64,000 nucleotides of DNA, from NCBI GenBank assembly GCA_027485675.1, contig JAIXQP010000030.1, forward strand, positions 62,001-126,000. Direction: 5' to 3'. Positions 38,870 to 46,640 of the stretch are shown piece after piece. The stretch is from Terriglobales bacterium (GTDB lineage: Bacteria > Acidobacteriota > Terriglobia > Bryobacterales > Bryobacteraceae). Both the position numbers and the translations under genes were made by a program. The notes under the pieces were generated by a model. It did not search any database. It was not told where the DNA came from and saw only the letters and a program-made list of their open reading frames with translations. Each line of letters begins with the position of its first letter. The stretch's first letter is position 1.

Positions 38870-38881
38870 GCGACTATTATG
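38867..38881 (-). promoter_or_regulatory. Candidate leaderless promoter of glgB: CATAAT, six bases, ATG
   Basis: Minus strand CATAAT (38881-38876), five of six to TATAAT, stands six bases before the glgB ATG. It overlaps the ATG of the divergent deaminase gene; only nine bases separate the two start codons. TTCAGG at the -35 position is a weak match. Confidence 0.5.
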
Positions 38882-39775
38882 GCAACAGTGCTTGATTTCC
38901 TGAAGACGCTTCCCAAAGCCGAACTCCATGTCCATCTGGAGGGCTCCTTTACCCCTGACGTTCCCGACGCCGAACTCGCCGCCAAGTGGGACTGCTGCGA
39001 CTTTTCGAGCTTCCTCGAATCGTTTAAGTGGACGGTCAGTTTCCTCAAAAAGCCTGAGGATTATGGCCGCGCGGCCAAGCAGTTGATCTCGTCGCTGCGG
39101 CGCCAAGGGGTCACCTACGCCGAGATTACGCTCTCGGCCGGAGTCGTTCGCTGGAAGAAGCTCGACCTTGAAGAAGTGTACGCCGCGGTCAACCACGAGT
39201 CGCGCCGCGCTACGTTTCCCGTCTACTGGATCGTCGATTGCATCCGCCAGCACGGCGGCGGCGGTGCGATGCCGGTGGCCAAGTTCGCCGCGCGCCACGC
39301 CAATAACGGGATTGTCGGTTTTGGTATTGGCGGCGATGAAACCAGCACGCCGGCCGAAGAGTTTCGCGGCGCCGTGGCGGCCGCGGGGGTTCCCTTCGTG
39401 CCGCACGCCGGCGAGGTTTCAAACGCCGAAAACATCTGGGAGATGGTGCGGCTCGGGGCCCGCCGCATCGGCCACGGCATCCGCGCCGTCCACGATCCGG
39501 CGCTCTGCGCCTACCTGAAGGAGCACGATATCCCGCTCGAAATTTCGCTCACGAGCAACGTCCGCACCGGTGCGGTGCCGTCGCTGCAGGCGCACCCCCT
39601 GCGGCAGCTCTTTGATGCCGGGGTGCCCATCGTGCTTGGCACTGACGACCCCGCCATCTTCGGCACCACTCTGATCGACGAGTATCTGCTGGCGGCCGAG
39701 CTCGGCTTCTCGCGGGCCGAACTGGAACAGTTAGCCGAGAACAGCCTCCGCTATGGCTTCCAGCGCGCTAAGTAA
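38879..39775 (+). CDS. Adenosine deaminase-family enzyme (possibly aminodeoxyfutalosine deaminase)
   Basis: 298 residues from ATG 38879; the long open frame upstream is antisense to glgB. Zinc-dependent amidohydrolase of the adenosine/AMP deaminase family: [13 protein letters not shown] (metal His pair), [15 protein letters not shown] (His-Ala-Gly-Glu), [11 protein letters not shown], and [10 protein letters not shown]. Shorter than typical adenosine deaminases (about 330-345 residues). COG1816 relatives are known to deaminate aminodeoxyfutalosine in menaquinone synthesis. With mqnE and mqnP in this window, that activity is a real alternative to adenosine. GGAG lies 12 bases before the ATG. 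The 3' end overlaps the convergent gene by 25 bases. Confidence 0.88.
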   Translation: MATVLDFLKTLPKAELHVHLEGSFTPDVPDAELAAKWDCCDFSSFLESFKWTVSFLKKPEDYGRAAKQLISSLRRQGVTYAEITLSAGVVRWKKLDLEEVYAAVNHESRRATFPVYWIVDCIRQHGGGGAMPVAKFAARHANNGIVGFGIGGDETSTPAEEFRGAVAAAGVPFVPHAGEVSNAENIWEMVRLGARRIGHGIRAVHDPALCAYLKEHDIPLEISLTSNVRTGAVPSLQAHPLRQLFDAGVPIVLGTDDPAIFGTTLIDEYLLAAELGFSRAELEQLAENSLRYGFQRAK

Positions 39776-40671
39776 ATCGCGGTCTTGCCTTCGTGCGAGC
39801 TGTAGTAACTGATCCACAGCTCGCCTTTCTCCCAAACGAGACCCGCATAACTCGAATCCCCGCTCGAAGGCAGCTTCTCTAACTCCGTCAGTTTGCCGGT
39901 GGCCGGGTCGATCTCCACGATCGACGTCCGCTGCTGTCCGTCGTAGAGCCGTACGACGCCGATCACACGGCCGCCCGGAATCTGCAGCATGTGCGGGCCG
40001 CCGATTCGTACGCCCATATCCTGCCACGTCCACTCCTGGTAGGGCGGCTTGCTGGTTCCCCATTGGCCGGTCATCGTTCCGCGGTCCCGGCGGAGGAACA
40101 GCCGCGCCGTGCCGTCTTTCTCAAAGATCATCGACGTTTCGTTCGGGTAACCTTCGGTAAACAGCCGCGGCACCCAGCTCTCAAACCGCCGGCCATCGGC
40201 GCTGCGGTAGAGCCGCGTGAAGTCGTTGTCGCGATTGATGGTGCCGTAGCCGACGCTGTAGGCCATGCCCTTGTGCCACTGCACGCGCCACAGCCAGAAG
40301 TTCAGGTCACCCACCTTGACGGGGTCGCCCCACGTCCGTCCGTCCTTCGAGAACCAGACCATCGACTGGTGAGACACCGGTTCCTTGGGCCGGTCGGCAG
40401 CGGCGGTGGTCAGCATGAGCTCCCCGCGCGGCGTCAGGGTCAGCTTCGGGTCTCGCAGGTCCAGTTCCGGCAGGCTGATCCGGGCGGCCGAGGTCCAGGC
40501 CTTGCCGTCCTTGCTCGTAATCACGCGGATCGCGCCGTCCGGCGAGACATGCTTGGCGCCCTCGCGGAAGGCGCAGAACCACTGCCCTTGAAAGCGGATC
40601 AGGTCCGTGAACGCATTGTGCGGCGCCGCATCCCAAATTCGCGTCACCATCAACAGGCTAGCCAGTATCAT
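39751..40671 (-). CDS. Sialidase/BNR-repeat-like beta-propeller protein
   Basis: 306 residues from ATG 40671 with a hydrophobic leader (MILASLLMVTRIWDAAP). The fold is a sialidase-like six-bladed propeller: FREGAKHVSPDGAIRVITSKDGKAWTSAA, DLRDPKLTLTPRGELML, MVWFSKDGRTWGDPVKV, and SSYAGLVWEKGELWISYYSSHEG. The Asp-box-like repeats SKDGKAW and SKDGRTW are visible, but the full sialidase active site (Arg triad, Tyr) is not clear. It may be a glycosidase or a binding protein. AGGA lies nine bases before the ATG. The divergent NUDIX start is six bases away. Confidence 0.8.
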   Translation of the reverse strand: MILASLLMVTRIWDAAPHNAFTDLIRFQGQWFCAFREGAKHVSPDGAIRVITSKDGKAWTSAARISLPELDLRDPKLTLTPRGELMLTTAAADRPKEPVSHQSMVWFSKDGRTWGDPVKVGDLNFWLWRVQWHKGMAYSVGYGTINRDNDFTRLYRSADGRRFESWVPRLFTEGYPNETSMIFEKDGTARLFLRRDRGTMTGQWGTSKPPYQEWTWQDMGVRIGGPHMLQIPGGRVIGVVRLYDGQQRTSIVEIDPATGKLTELEKLPSSGDSSYAGLVWEKGELWISYYSSHEGKTAIYLARWKP

Positions 40672-40680
40672 AAGCAAGTG
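40666..40680 (+). promoter_or_regulatory. Candidate leaderless promoter: TATCAT, six bases, GTG
   Basis: TATCAT (40666-40671) is followed by aagcaa and the GTG at 40678 that opens the NUDIX hydrolase. It is the same hexamer and spacing as at 16460. It overlaps the start codon of the divergent sialidase-like gene. Confidence 0.5.
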
Positions 40681-41211
40681 TCCTGGAAACTCCTCAACAG
40701 CCGTACTCTCATCGAAGACCGGTGGATCACCGTCCGCAGCAACGACTATCTTACCCGCGATGGACGCGAGATTGACGGCTATTATCTGGTGGAACGGAGT
40801 AATTTCGTCATCATCGTCGCCGAGAACCGCGGCAAGCTCGTCATGATTCGGGAATTCCGCCCCGGCACCGGACGCCAGTACCTGACCCTACCCGCCGGGC
40901 ACATTGACGCCGGCGAGGAACCCGTGGCCGCAGCCGCCCGGGAGTTGCAGGAGGAGACCGGTTTCGAAGGCCGCAATGGCCGGCTGCTCGCCGTGCTCGA
41001 TCCTCAGCCCGCCTATCTCCGCAGCTTCGGACATGTGGTCTATCTCGAGGCGAGTGACCGGCCGGTGGCGCGCGCCACGGACGGCGAAGTGGATGCCGTC
41101 CTGCTGCTCGATTGGGAAACGGTGATCGCCAAAGCCCGGACGGGAGAGATCAACGATATGCAGACCGTGGCGGCACTCTATCTGGTCCGCGATCTACTGG
41201 GAAAGGGTTGA
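40678..41211 (+). CDS. NUDIX hydrolase (ADP-ribose pyrophosphatase-like)
   Basis: 177 residues from GTG 40678; the longer upstream frame is antisense to the sialidase-like gene. The start [28 protein letters not shown] is typical of ADP-ribose pyrophosphatases. The Nudix box is complete: G-x5-E-x7-REL-x-EE-x-GF (from GHIDAGEE to EETGF). It probably hydrolyses ADP-ribose or another nucleoside diphosphate-linked compound. Its 3' end overlaps cysE by 18 bases. Confidence 0.92.
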   Translation: MSWKLLNSRTLIEDRWITVRSNDYLTRDGREIDGYYLVERSNFVIIVAENRGKLVMIREFRPGTGRQYLTLPAGHIDAGEEPVAAAARELQEETGFEGRNGRLLAVLDPQPAYLRSFGHVVYLEASDRPVARATDGEVDAVLLLDWETVIAKARTGEINDMQTVAALYLVRDLLGKG

Positions 41212-41856
41212 AGGCGCCGCCAACGTCTTGACGAGTTGCTCAAGCTTGGCGACGCGCTCGCGCAGCTCCGCAATCGCCTGGCCTTCCGGATCCGGCAGTT
41301 TGCCGTGGTCGAGGTCGTCGTCCGTCTCCGCCCGCCGCCGCACCACTTTGCCGGGGATCCCGACCACGGTTGAGCCCGGCGGCACCGGACGCACCACCAC
41401 GCTCCCGGCGCCAATCCGCGAACCGTCGCCGACCAGGATATTGCCCAGCACCTTGGCGCCCGTGCCCACGACGACATGGTTGCCAATCGTTGGATGCCGT
41501 TTCCCGCACTCCTTACCCGTACCACCCAGGGTGACGCCCTGATAGAGCAGCACGTCGTCGCCAATCTCGGCCGTCTCGCCGATCACGACTCCCATGCCGT
41601 GGTCAATAAAGAAGCGCCGGCCGATCTTAGCCCCGGGATGAATCTCAATTCCGGTGATCCAGCGGCTGAACTGGGAGATCAGCCGGGGAAACAGCGGCAC
41701 TCCGGCCCGGTGCAGCCGATGCGATAAGCGATGAAGCAAAATCGCGTGCAGGCCGGGGTAGCAGAGCAGGATCTCGAGCGTGCTCTTGGCAGCCGGGTCC
41801 TCCCGGAAAACCGTTTCGATCTGTTCACGGATCGTGCGAAACATCGATTGCACCAT
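41194..41856 (-). CDS. cysE: Serine O-acetyltransferase (EpsC/CysE type)
   Basis: 220 residues. Acetylates L-serine, the first step of cysteine synthesis. N-terminal helical part ([26 protein letters not shown]) and left-handed beta-helix hexapeptides: [43 protein letters not shown], then [30 protein letters not shown]. This shorter form matches the EpsC class. A C-terminal helical extension ([19 protein letters not shown]) may trimerise. cysK is not adjacent. Diverges from nuoA. Confidence 0.94.
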   Translation of the reverse strand: MVQSMFRTIREQIETVFREDPAAKSTLEILLCYPGLHAILLHRLSHRLHRAGVPLFPRLISQFSRWITGIEIHPGAKIGRRFFIDHGMGVVIGETAEIGDDVLLYQGVTLGGTGKECGKRHPTIGNHVVVGTGAKVLGNILVGDGSRIGAGSVVVRPVPPGSTVVGIPGKVVRRRAETDDDLDHGKLPDPEGQAIAELRERVAKLEQLVKTLAAPSTLSQ

Positions 41857-41937
41857 TATGATGACATCTCACCGCTTACGGATGCGACCTTCTTTTTTCT
41901 TCCGGCGGCCGGAAAACCGCGTCCCAGGCCTATACGC

Positions 41938-41952
41938 TATAGTGGGTCTATG
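41938..41952 (+). promoter_or_regulatory. Candidate leaderless promoter of nuoA: TATAGT, six bases, ATG
   Basis: TATAGT (41938-41943), five of six to consensus, then gggtct and the nuoA ATG at 41950. It lies in the cysE-nuoA divergent region of 93 bases, the only clean intergenic location among the leaderless candidates. No Shine-Dalgarno; -35 position not conserved. Confidence 0.5.
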
Positions 41953-42306
41953 TTGGAAGGCTACCTTCCCCTGTTCGTGTTCCTCGGTCTGTCGATCGCT
42001 TTCCCGCTTGCCGCTTTGCTCGTCGGGAAGGCGCTACGCCCCTCTGTGCAGGTTCCGGCCAAGCTGGAGTCGTATGAGTGCGGCATTGAAGCCGTCGGCG
42101 GCGCCCGGGGACGCTACAGTGTCCGCTTCTATTTGGTGGCCATCTTGTTCGTCATCTTCGACGTCGAAACCGTGTTTCTGTTCCCCTGGGCTGTCCGCTA
42201 TAAGCAGCTCGGCTGGTTCGGAGTGGCTGAGGCGCTTGTGTTCCTCGGCATCCTGGTCGTCGGCTACGTCTGGGCGTACAAGAAGGGCGCGCTTGAATGG
42301 GTCTAA
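41950..42306 (+). CDS. nuoA: NADH-quinone oxidoreductase subunit A
   Basis: 118 residues, full length, three membrane helices: FVFLGLSIAFPLAALLVG, YLVAILFVIFDVETVFLFPWAV, and ALVFLGILVVGYVWAYKKG. The conserved loop KLESYECGIEAVGGARGRYSVRFY and FDVETVFLFPWA identify NuoA of complex I. It normally opens the nuoABCD... operon, but here no nuoB follows; the next gene is a TIGR03437 secreted protein 72 bases away. The subunit is therefore encoded apart from the remainder of complex I, or is an additional copy. The start is supported by TATAGT-N6-ATG. Confidence 0.95.
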   Translation: MLEGYLPLFVFLGLSIAFPLAALLVGKALRPSVQVPAKLESYECGIEAVGGARGRYSVRFYLVAILFVIFDVETVFLFPWAVRYKQLGWFGVAEALVFLGILVVGYVWAYKKGALEWV

Positions 42307-42378
42307 TCTCCGCTCTCTCCCCGCATCCGCACGTCCCCCGCGTCCAAAACAAAATCAAGTAGAATTGTGAGGATTCCT

Positions 42379-44139
42379 ATGAATACCCTTCTTTCGGAAA
42401 TGGTCCGCCGGAGCCTGCCTATCGCGCTCCTCGGCCTCTGCAGTCTGGGGGCCGCCTTCGCTCAGCCCCGGCTCCGTCTTTCGGAGACGACGGTCGGTCC
42501 CGTCTCGGTCGCGGTGGGCGCCAACGGTCCGGCGCGCACAATCGACGCTACGAACGCCGGCAGCGGGAGCCTGAACCTCTCCGCCGCGTCGTCGGTTCCG
42601 TGGATCGCCCCCACCATCGGCGCACCCCGCACCTGCTCCATTATCGGCGGCAGCACCTGCATCCCCGTGCAAATCGCGCTGAATACCACCTCTCTCACCC
42701 GCGGCATTTACACCGGAATCGTCACCGTCTCCGACCCGAACGCGATCGACGCCCCGCAAACCATCACCGTCACCGTGCAGGTCGGCGGCAGCGTGCCGGA
42801 CGCGGCGACCCTCTTTCTGCCTACCACGACCGGGGCCACCACCAGAACCCAGTTCTTTACGAACAGCGTCATCCAGGGTACCCCCACCACCACCTCCGGC
42901 GGCAACTGGCTCTCGCTCGCCTTCGACGGCGCCAGCAGCTTCGCCTTCACGCTGCCTTACGCCATCCGCGCCACCAATCCGGGCCTCGCCGAGGGCACCT
43001 ACAATGGCTCGGTCGCCATCACCGGCTCCACCTTCGCGCCGGATAACAAGACCGTACCGGTCACTTTAAATGTCACCTCCCGGCCCATCATCGCCCTCTC
43101 GCAGCGCTCTCTCCGTCTGCGTCTCGCGCAGACCGCCGCGCCCCAGTCGAACTTCGTCAACTGCACCAACGACGGCCTCGGTACGCTGACCCTCGCGGAA
43201 AACCCGGCCTCCGTCTCCGCCGGCGCCGCGTGGTTAACCGCCAACCGCTTCCCCGGCACGAACTTCATTCAGATAGACGTCAATCCGTCTTCACTCTCGC
43301 CCGGCAGCTACTCGGCCACCGTCACCATCAACAGCAACGCCGCTAATGGCGCCCAGACGGTCCCCGTCGACCTCCAGGTAATCCCCGCCGGGCCGCCGCA
43401 GGTCTCCGCCGGTGGTGTCGTCGATAACGCCACCTTCGCCGGCAACGATGAACTCGGCCGCGGCACCATCGCCGCCGTTTTCGGCGAACAGTTGCTGATG
43501 ACCGCACCCGTCGCCGCCACCAGCCTTCCCCTCCAGACCACTTTGAGCGGGGTTCGGGTTCTCGTGAACAATCAGCCCGCACCGGTCTATTTCGCCTCCT
43601 ACGGCCAGATCAACTTCCAGATTCCCTTCGATGCCCCCGAAGGTCTCACCACCGTGGCGGTGGAACGCGGTGGCACGCGGTCTAACCTCACCGCCGTCCG
43701 CATCGCCAATCGTTCACCCCGGCTGCTGACCTTCGGCAACTTCCCCGGCTACGGCATCATCGTCAACCAGGACGGCACCTATCCGCTGCCCGCCAGCGCT
43801 GGTCTCGGCGCCGCTGCCCGTCCGGCCCGGTCCGGCGATACGCTAGTCGTCTACGCTCTCGGCCTCGGCCCCACGGTGCCGACGGTCGCCAGCGGCGCCG
43901 GTGCTCCCACCAGCCCGCTTGCCGTCGTCAGCCCCGCGCCGGGGGTCGTCATCGGAGCGAACTCCATCGCCCAGGTCGATTCCATCGTTCCGGACTTCGT
44001 CGGCCTCACCCCGAACTTCGTCGGTCTCTACCAGATCAACGTCCGGGTCCCGGCCCAGGTCGAACGCGGCAACGCCGTCCCGCTCTACATTAATTTCGGG
44101 GCGCAGGTCAGCAACCGCGTCAATCTGGCCATCCAGTAA
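42379..44139 (+). CDS. Secreted protein with BACON-like repeats and TIGR03437 C-terminal domain
   Basis: 586 residues from ATG 42379, preceded by GAGGA at 5-6 bases; a GTG at 42367 is less likely. Signal peptide RRSLPIALLGLCSLGAAFAQ. Three or so tandem beta-sandwich modules of about 100 residues follow (endings such as RGIYTGIVTVSD, EGTYNGSVAITG, PGSYSATVTINSNAANG), similar to BACON domains. The C-terminal about 220 residues are a full TIGR03437: VDNATFAGNDELGRGTIAAVFGEQL, VYFASYGQINFQIPFDAPEG, and GDTLVVYALGLGPTVP. Unlike the 918-residue protein, this domain is uninterrupted. Probably an extracellular adhesion or binding protein. Confidence 0.88.
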   Translation: MNTLLSEMVRRSLPIALLGLCSLGAAFAQPRLRLSETTVGPVSVAVGANGPARTIDATNAGSGSLNLSAASSVPWIAPTIGAPRTCSIIGGSTCIPVQIALNTTSLTRGIYTGIVTVSDPNAIDAPQTITVTVQVGGSVPDAATLFLPTTTGATTRTQFFTNSVIQGTPTTTSGGNWLSLAFDGASSFAFTLPYAIRATNPGLAEGTYNGSVAITGSTFAPDNKTVPVTLNVTSRPIIALSQRSLRLRLAQTAAPQSNFVNCTNDGLGTLTLAENPASVSAGAAWLTANRFPGTNFIQIDVNPSSLSPGSYSATVTINSNAANGAQTVPVDLQVIPAGPPQVSAGGVVDNATFAGNDELGRGTIAAVFGEQLLMTAPVAATSLPLQTTLSGVRVLVNNQPAPVYFASYGQINFQIPFDAPEGLTTVAVERGGTRSNLTAVRIANRSPRLLTFGNFPGYGIIVNQDGTYPLPASAGLGAAARPARSGDTLVVYALGLGPTVPTVASGAGAPTSPLAVVSPAPGVVIGANSIAQVDSIVPDFVGLTPNFVGLYQINVRVPAQVERGNAVPLYINFGAQVSNRVNLAIQ

Positions 44140-44144
44140 CCGCC

Positions 44145-45212
44145 ATGCGCCTCTACTACGACAACGCCTACGCCACGTCGTTTGAGGCGCATGTCACCGC
44201 CACCGCGGACGAAGGCCGCCGGGTCTATCTCGACCAGACGGCCTTCTATCCCACCTCCGGCGGCCAACTCCACGACCTCGGCACCCTCAACGAAGTACCC
44301 GTCGTCGACGTCATCGACGAAGACGATGGCCGCATCGCCCACGTTCTCGCCGCGCCTCTCACCGCCGAAACGGTCCACGGCCGCATCGACTGGCCCCGCC
44401 GCTTCGACTTCATGCAGCAGCATTCCGGCCAGCACCTGCTCTCCGCCGTCATCCCCCAACCCACCCTCAGCGTCCATCTCGGCCTCGAACTTTCGACCAT
44501 CGACGTCGAAGCCGACAAGCTCGACCTGACGGCCATCGAAGACCGCGCCAACGCCGCCGTCTTCGCCAATCATCCTCTCGCCGTGTCGTATGAAGACGCC
44601 GCCACCGCCACCGGCCTCCGCAAAGCCACCGGCCGCACCGGCACCATTCGCATCGTCACCATCGACGGCCTCGACCGCTCCGCCTGCGGCGGCACCCACG
44701 TCCGCGCCACCGGCGAAATCGGCCCGATTCTTCTCCGCAAGACCGAGAAGATGCGTGGCAATCTCCGCATCCATTTTCTCTGCGGCCATCGCGCCCTCCG
44801 CGCCCTTCGCGCGGACCACGCCCAACACGGCGCCGCCGTCGCCCAACTCACCGAAGCGGCCAGAGAAGCCGACAAACGGGCCGCGAAATTGGCCCTCGAA
44901 CTGGCGGCCTATCAAGGCCGCGAACTCTATGCCCAGTCGCCGCGCCAGCGCCTCGCGGGGCCGATTGACGAAAGCACCCGCGCCGTGGCCAACGCCTTCC
45001 TCACCGCCGGCCCCGGCCGCATTCTCTTCACGAGCCAGAACGCCGTTCTGTTCGCCTCGAACCAGGTGCACGCCGGCAATGAACTGAAGCCGCTCCTCGC
45101 CGCCCACGGAGGCCGCGGCGGCGGTAGCGCCAATCTGGCGCAGGGGTCACTGCCGGATGCCGCGGCCGTCGAAGCCGTTGCCGTTGCGCTAGGCTTCCCC
45201 GTCGTCGGGTAG
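44145..45212 (+). CDS. Alanyl-tRNA editing protein (AlaX-like, with DHHA1)
   Basis: 355 residues. Hydrolyses mischarged Ser-tRNA(Ala) or Gly-tRNA(Ala). Editing-site zinc ligands: H93 and H97 in QQHSGQHLLSAV, C181 and H185 in SACGGTHVRATG. The N-terminal TAFYPTSGGQLHDLG is also typical. A coiled middle (LTEAAREADKRAAKLALELAAYQG) and a C-terminal DHHA1 domain ending in GGRGGGSANLAQGS complete a long AlaX. No aminoacylation domain. It starts five bases after the preceding stop, and its 3' end overlaps the antitoxin gene by 24 bases. Confidence 0.93.
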   Translation: MRLYYDNAYATSFEAHVTATADEGRRVYLDQTAFYPTSGGQLHDLGTLNEVPVVDVIDEDDGRIAHVLAAPLTAETVHGRIDWPRRFDFMQQHSGQHLLSAVIPQPTLSVHLGLELSTIDVEADKLDLTAIEDRANAAVFANHPLAVSYEDAATATGLRKATGRTGTIRIVTIDGLDRSACGGTHVRATGEIGPILLRKTEKMRGNLRIHFLCGHRALRALRADHAQHGAAVAQLTEAAREADKRAAKLALELAAYQGRELYAQSPRQRLAGPIDESTRAVANAFLTAGPGRILFTSQNAVLFASNQVHAGNELKPLLAAHGGRGGGSANLAQGSLPDAAAVEAVAVALGFPVVG

Positions 45213-45458
45213 AATCTCGTCGCCCGGCCGGGGTGGCTCGCCGCCCTCGCGGTTGAGAATCTCCAGAAATCTCCCCCGGTCGGCCCGGCTCCGCCGCTCG
45301 CGGAAGAACCGTTCGGCCTCCAACGCCGCCACCTTCTCCGCAATCGCCAACACCATAAATTGATTCATACTCGTCCCGTCATCGGCGCTCAGTTTTTCTA
45401 CCGCCGACCGAATCGAGGCAGGAAGCCGCAAAGGATATGTACTCGCCTTCGTCGCCAT
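45189..45458 (-). CDS. Putative ribbon-helix-helix antitoxin (HicB-like)
   Basis: 89 residues. The segment YPLRLPASIRSAVEKLSADDGTSMNQFMVLAIAEKVAALEAERFF is the ribbon-helix-helix pattern of HicB-like antitoxins that accompany PIN toxins. The strand (YPLRLP) and two helices bind operator DNA, and the acidic tail (PGDEILPDDGEA) would contact the toxin. It lies three bases downstream of the PIN gene, so toxin precedes antitoxin, the reverse of the common order. Confidence 0.82.
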   Translation of the reverse strand: MATKASTYPLRLPASIRSAVEKLSADDGTSMNQFMVLAIAEKVAALEAERFFRERRSRADRGRFLEILNREGGEPPRPGDEILPDDGEA

Positions 45459-45461
45459 AAT

Positions 45462-45884
45462 CTATACTCCTCCGCGCAGTTGCCGCAGCGCCGCGCTGGG
45501 CCTCATCAACCGAATACCAAACCGCGCTGGCGCACCGCCAAAGTCGCGCTGATTAAAGCTCACCAACCCATCGGCGCCCCAATTCACCGCCGCCTCCAAC
45601 ACCATCTCGTCCCCGGGATCCCGTAGCAGCGGCCGCCACTGATAATGAATCGGCACCGGCTCCGCCCGGGAGATGAGATAGGTGACAAAAACGTCAGCTT
45701 CTTCCCGCGAAATCCCCGCCGCCTCGTAATGCACCGCCAAGCCGCACTTCGCCTCATACTCAAACGCCAGGGCCACGCTCACTCCGAAACTCCCCTGTCC
45801 CTCATCCAAGAGCCGCAATAGCGCCGCCGAAGCCCCACCCGGACTCCGCATCGCCGCCACCACTACATCCGTATCCAGCACCAA
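45462..45884 (-). CDS. PIN-domain toxin (putative toxin-antitoxin, COG1569-like)
   Basis: 140 residues from TTG 45884 (GTG 45881 is an alternative). PIN-fold RNase: acidic cluster MVLDTDVVVAAMRSP at the N-terminus, Glu in ALAFEYEAKC, RDPGDEMVLEAAVNWGADGLVSFNQRDF towards the C-terminus. Such toxins cleave RNA, often tRNA or mRNA, when the antitoxin decays. GGGGTAGG, six bases from the TTG, is a plausible ribosome site. A TATCAT follows the pdeM stop and may be an internal promoter. It is the third gene of the Lhr-PdeM operon direction. Confidence 0.88.
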   Translation of the reverse strand: MVLDTDVVVAAMRSPGGASAALLRLLDEGQGSFGVSVALAFEYEAKCGLAVHYEAAGISREEADVFVTYLISRAEPVPIHYQWRPLLRDPGDEMVLEAAVNWGADGLVSFNQRDFGGAPARFGIRLMRPSAALRQLRGGV

Positions 45885-45899
45885 TCGCGCCTACCCCAA

Positions 45900-45905
45900 A
45901 TGATA
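45900..45905 (-). promoter_or_regulatory. Candidate internal -10 box for the toxin-antitoxin pair
   Basis: The minus strand reads TATCAT directly after the pdeM TGA, 15 bases before the TTG of the PIN gene. A transcript from here would carry a short leader with the GGGGTAGG ribosome-site candidate. No -35 recognised. Confidence 0.35.
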
Positions 45906-46640
45906 TCACCCCCGCCGCGCCCGCACCCACGGCGGAACCTCCGGACCCCGCCTCCCCTTCGGCTTCCCGATCTTCAACTCCAACAGCCGCTCCCCATCCG
46001 TCACCACCGCCCGCACCGCATCCGCCCCAAACCACTCCCGCAACTCCGCCGGCATCTCCCGCCGCATGTCACACCCCATCGAAAAACCCGAAAACGCCGG
46101 CAACACCACCAGTCCCCTGCCCGCGAGAAACGCCGCCATCCGCTGGCTCGCCCCCGATGCCGTCTTCACCTTGACCACCGGATGGAAATGCCCCACCACC
46201 GTCACCCCCCCCTCCTCCGGACCCTCCGGCAACGCATCCCCGTGCACCACCCGCACCCCCGCCGTCCGCCACTCCCGCACCGCCGGAAACTCCGCAAACT
46301 CCTCGGCAAACGCCCGGTCATGGTTCCCCAACACGCACACCAGCTCCGCCCGGCCCCGCAGCGCCTCCAGCGTCTCCCCAATCATCCGCCGCTCCTCCGC
46401 CGCCGGCCGTGGCGCATGGACAATATCCCCCACCAACACCACCCGCTCGGGCCGCCCCACCGAAACTAATCCCAACAACCGCTCCCGCGCCCCACCCTCC
46501 ACCACCGGGCCCAGCTCCCCCCGCCGCCGCTGCGCCCACCCGTATCCCAAGTGCAGATCCGCCACCAGCATCGTCCGCCCCTCCTCCACCCACAGCACCC
46601 CCGCCGGATCAAACCGCACGCACCGGCTCCCATTCGGCAT
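45906..46640 (-). CDS. pdeM: Ligase-associated DNA-damage-response endonuclease PdeM
   Basis: About 244 residues from ATG 46640; a GTG at 46619 is a shorter alternative. Both overlap the 3' end of the helicase gene. Calcineurin-like metallophosphoesterase: VADLHLGYG, LVGDIVHAPRP, CVLGNHDRAFAEEF, and VVGHFHPVVKV carry the Asp, His and Asn metal ligands. The family co-occurs with Lhr-like helicase, DNA ligase and a beta-CASP exonuclease in a repair module; here only the helicase is adjacent. The PIN gene follows after 21 bases. Confidence 0.9.
   Translation of the reverse strand: MPNGSRCVRFDPAGVLWVEEGRTMLVADLHLGYGWAQRRRGELGPVVEGGARERLLGLVSVGRPERVVLVGDIVHAPRPAAEERRMIGETLEALRGRAELVCVLGNHDRAFAEEFAEFPAVREWRTAGVRVVHGDALPEGPEEGGVTVVGHFHPVVKVKTASGASQRMAAFLAGRGLVVLPAFSGFSMGCDMRREMPAELREWFGADAVRAVVTDGERLLELKIGKPKGRRGPEVPPWVRARRG

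Noticed and set aside
37076-38875. Very long plus-strand open frame running through glgB, about 600 codons, continuing into the deaminase gene
   Set aside because: It is the antisense shadow of glgB in high-GC DNA. It has no family marks, and the real deaminase starts at ATG 38879.
41900-41916. TTCCGGC/GCCGGAA palindrome beside a T-run between cysE and nuoA, as a terminator
   Set aside because: The T-run lies on the wrong side for either strand, and both genes begin here rather than end.
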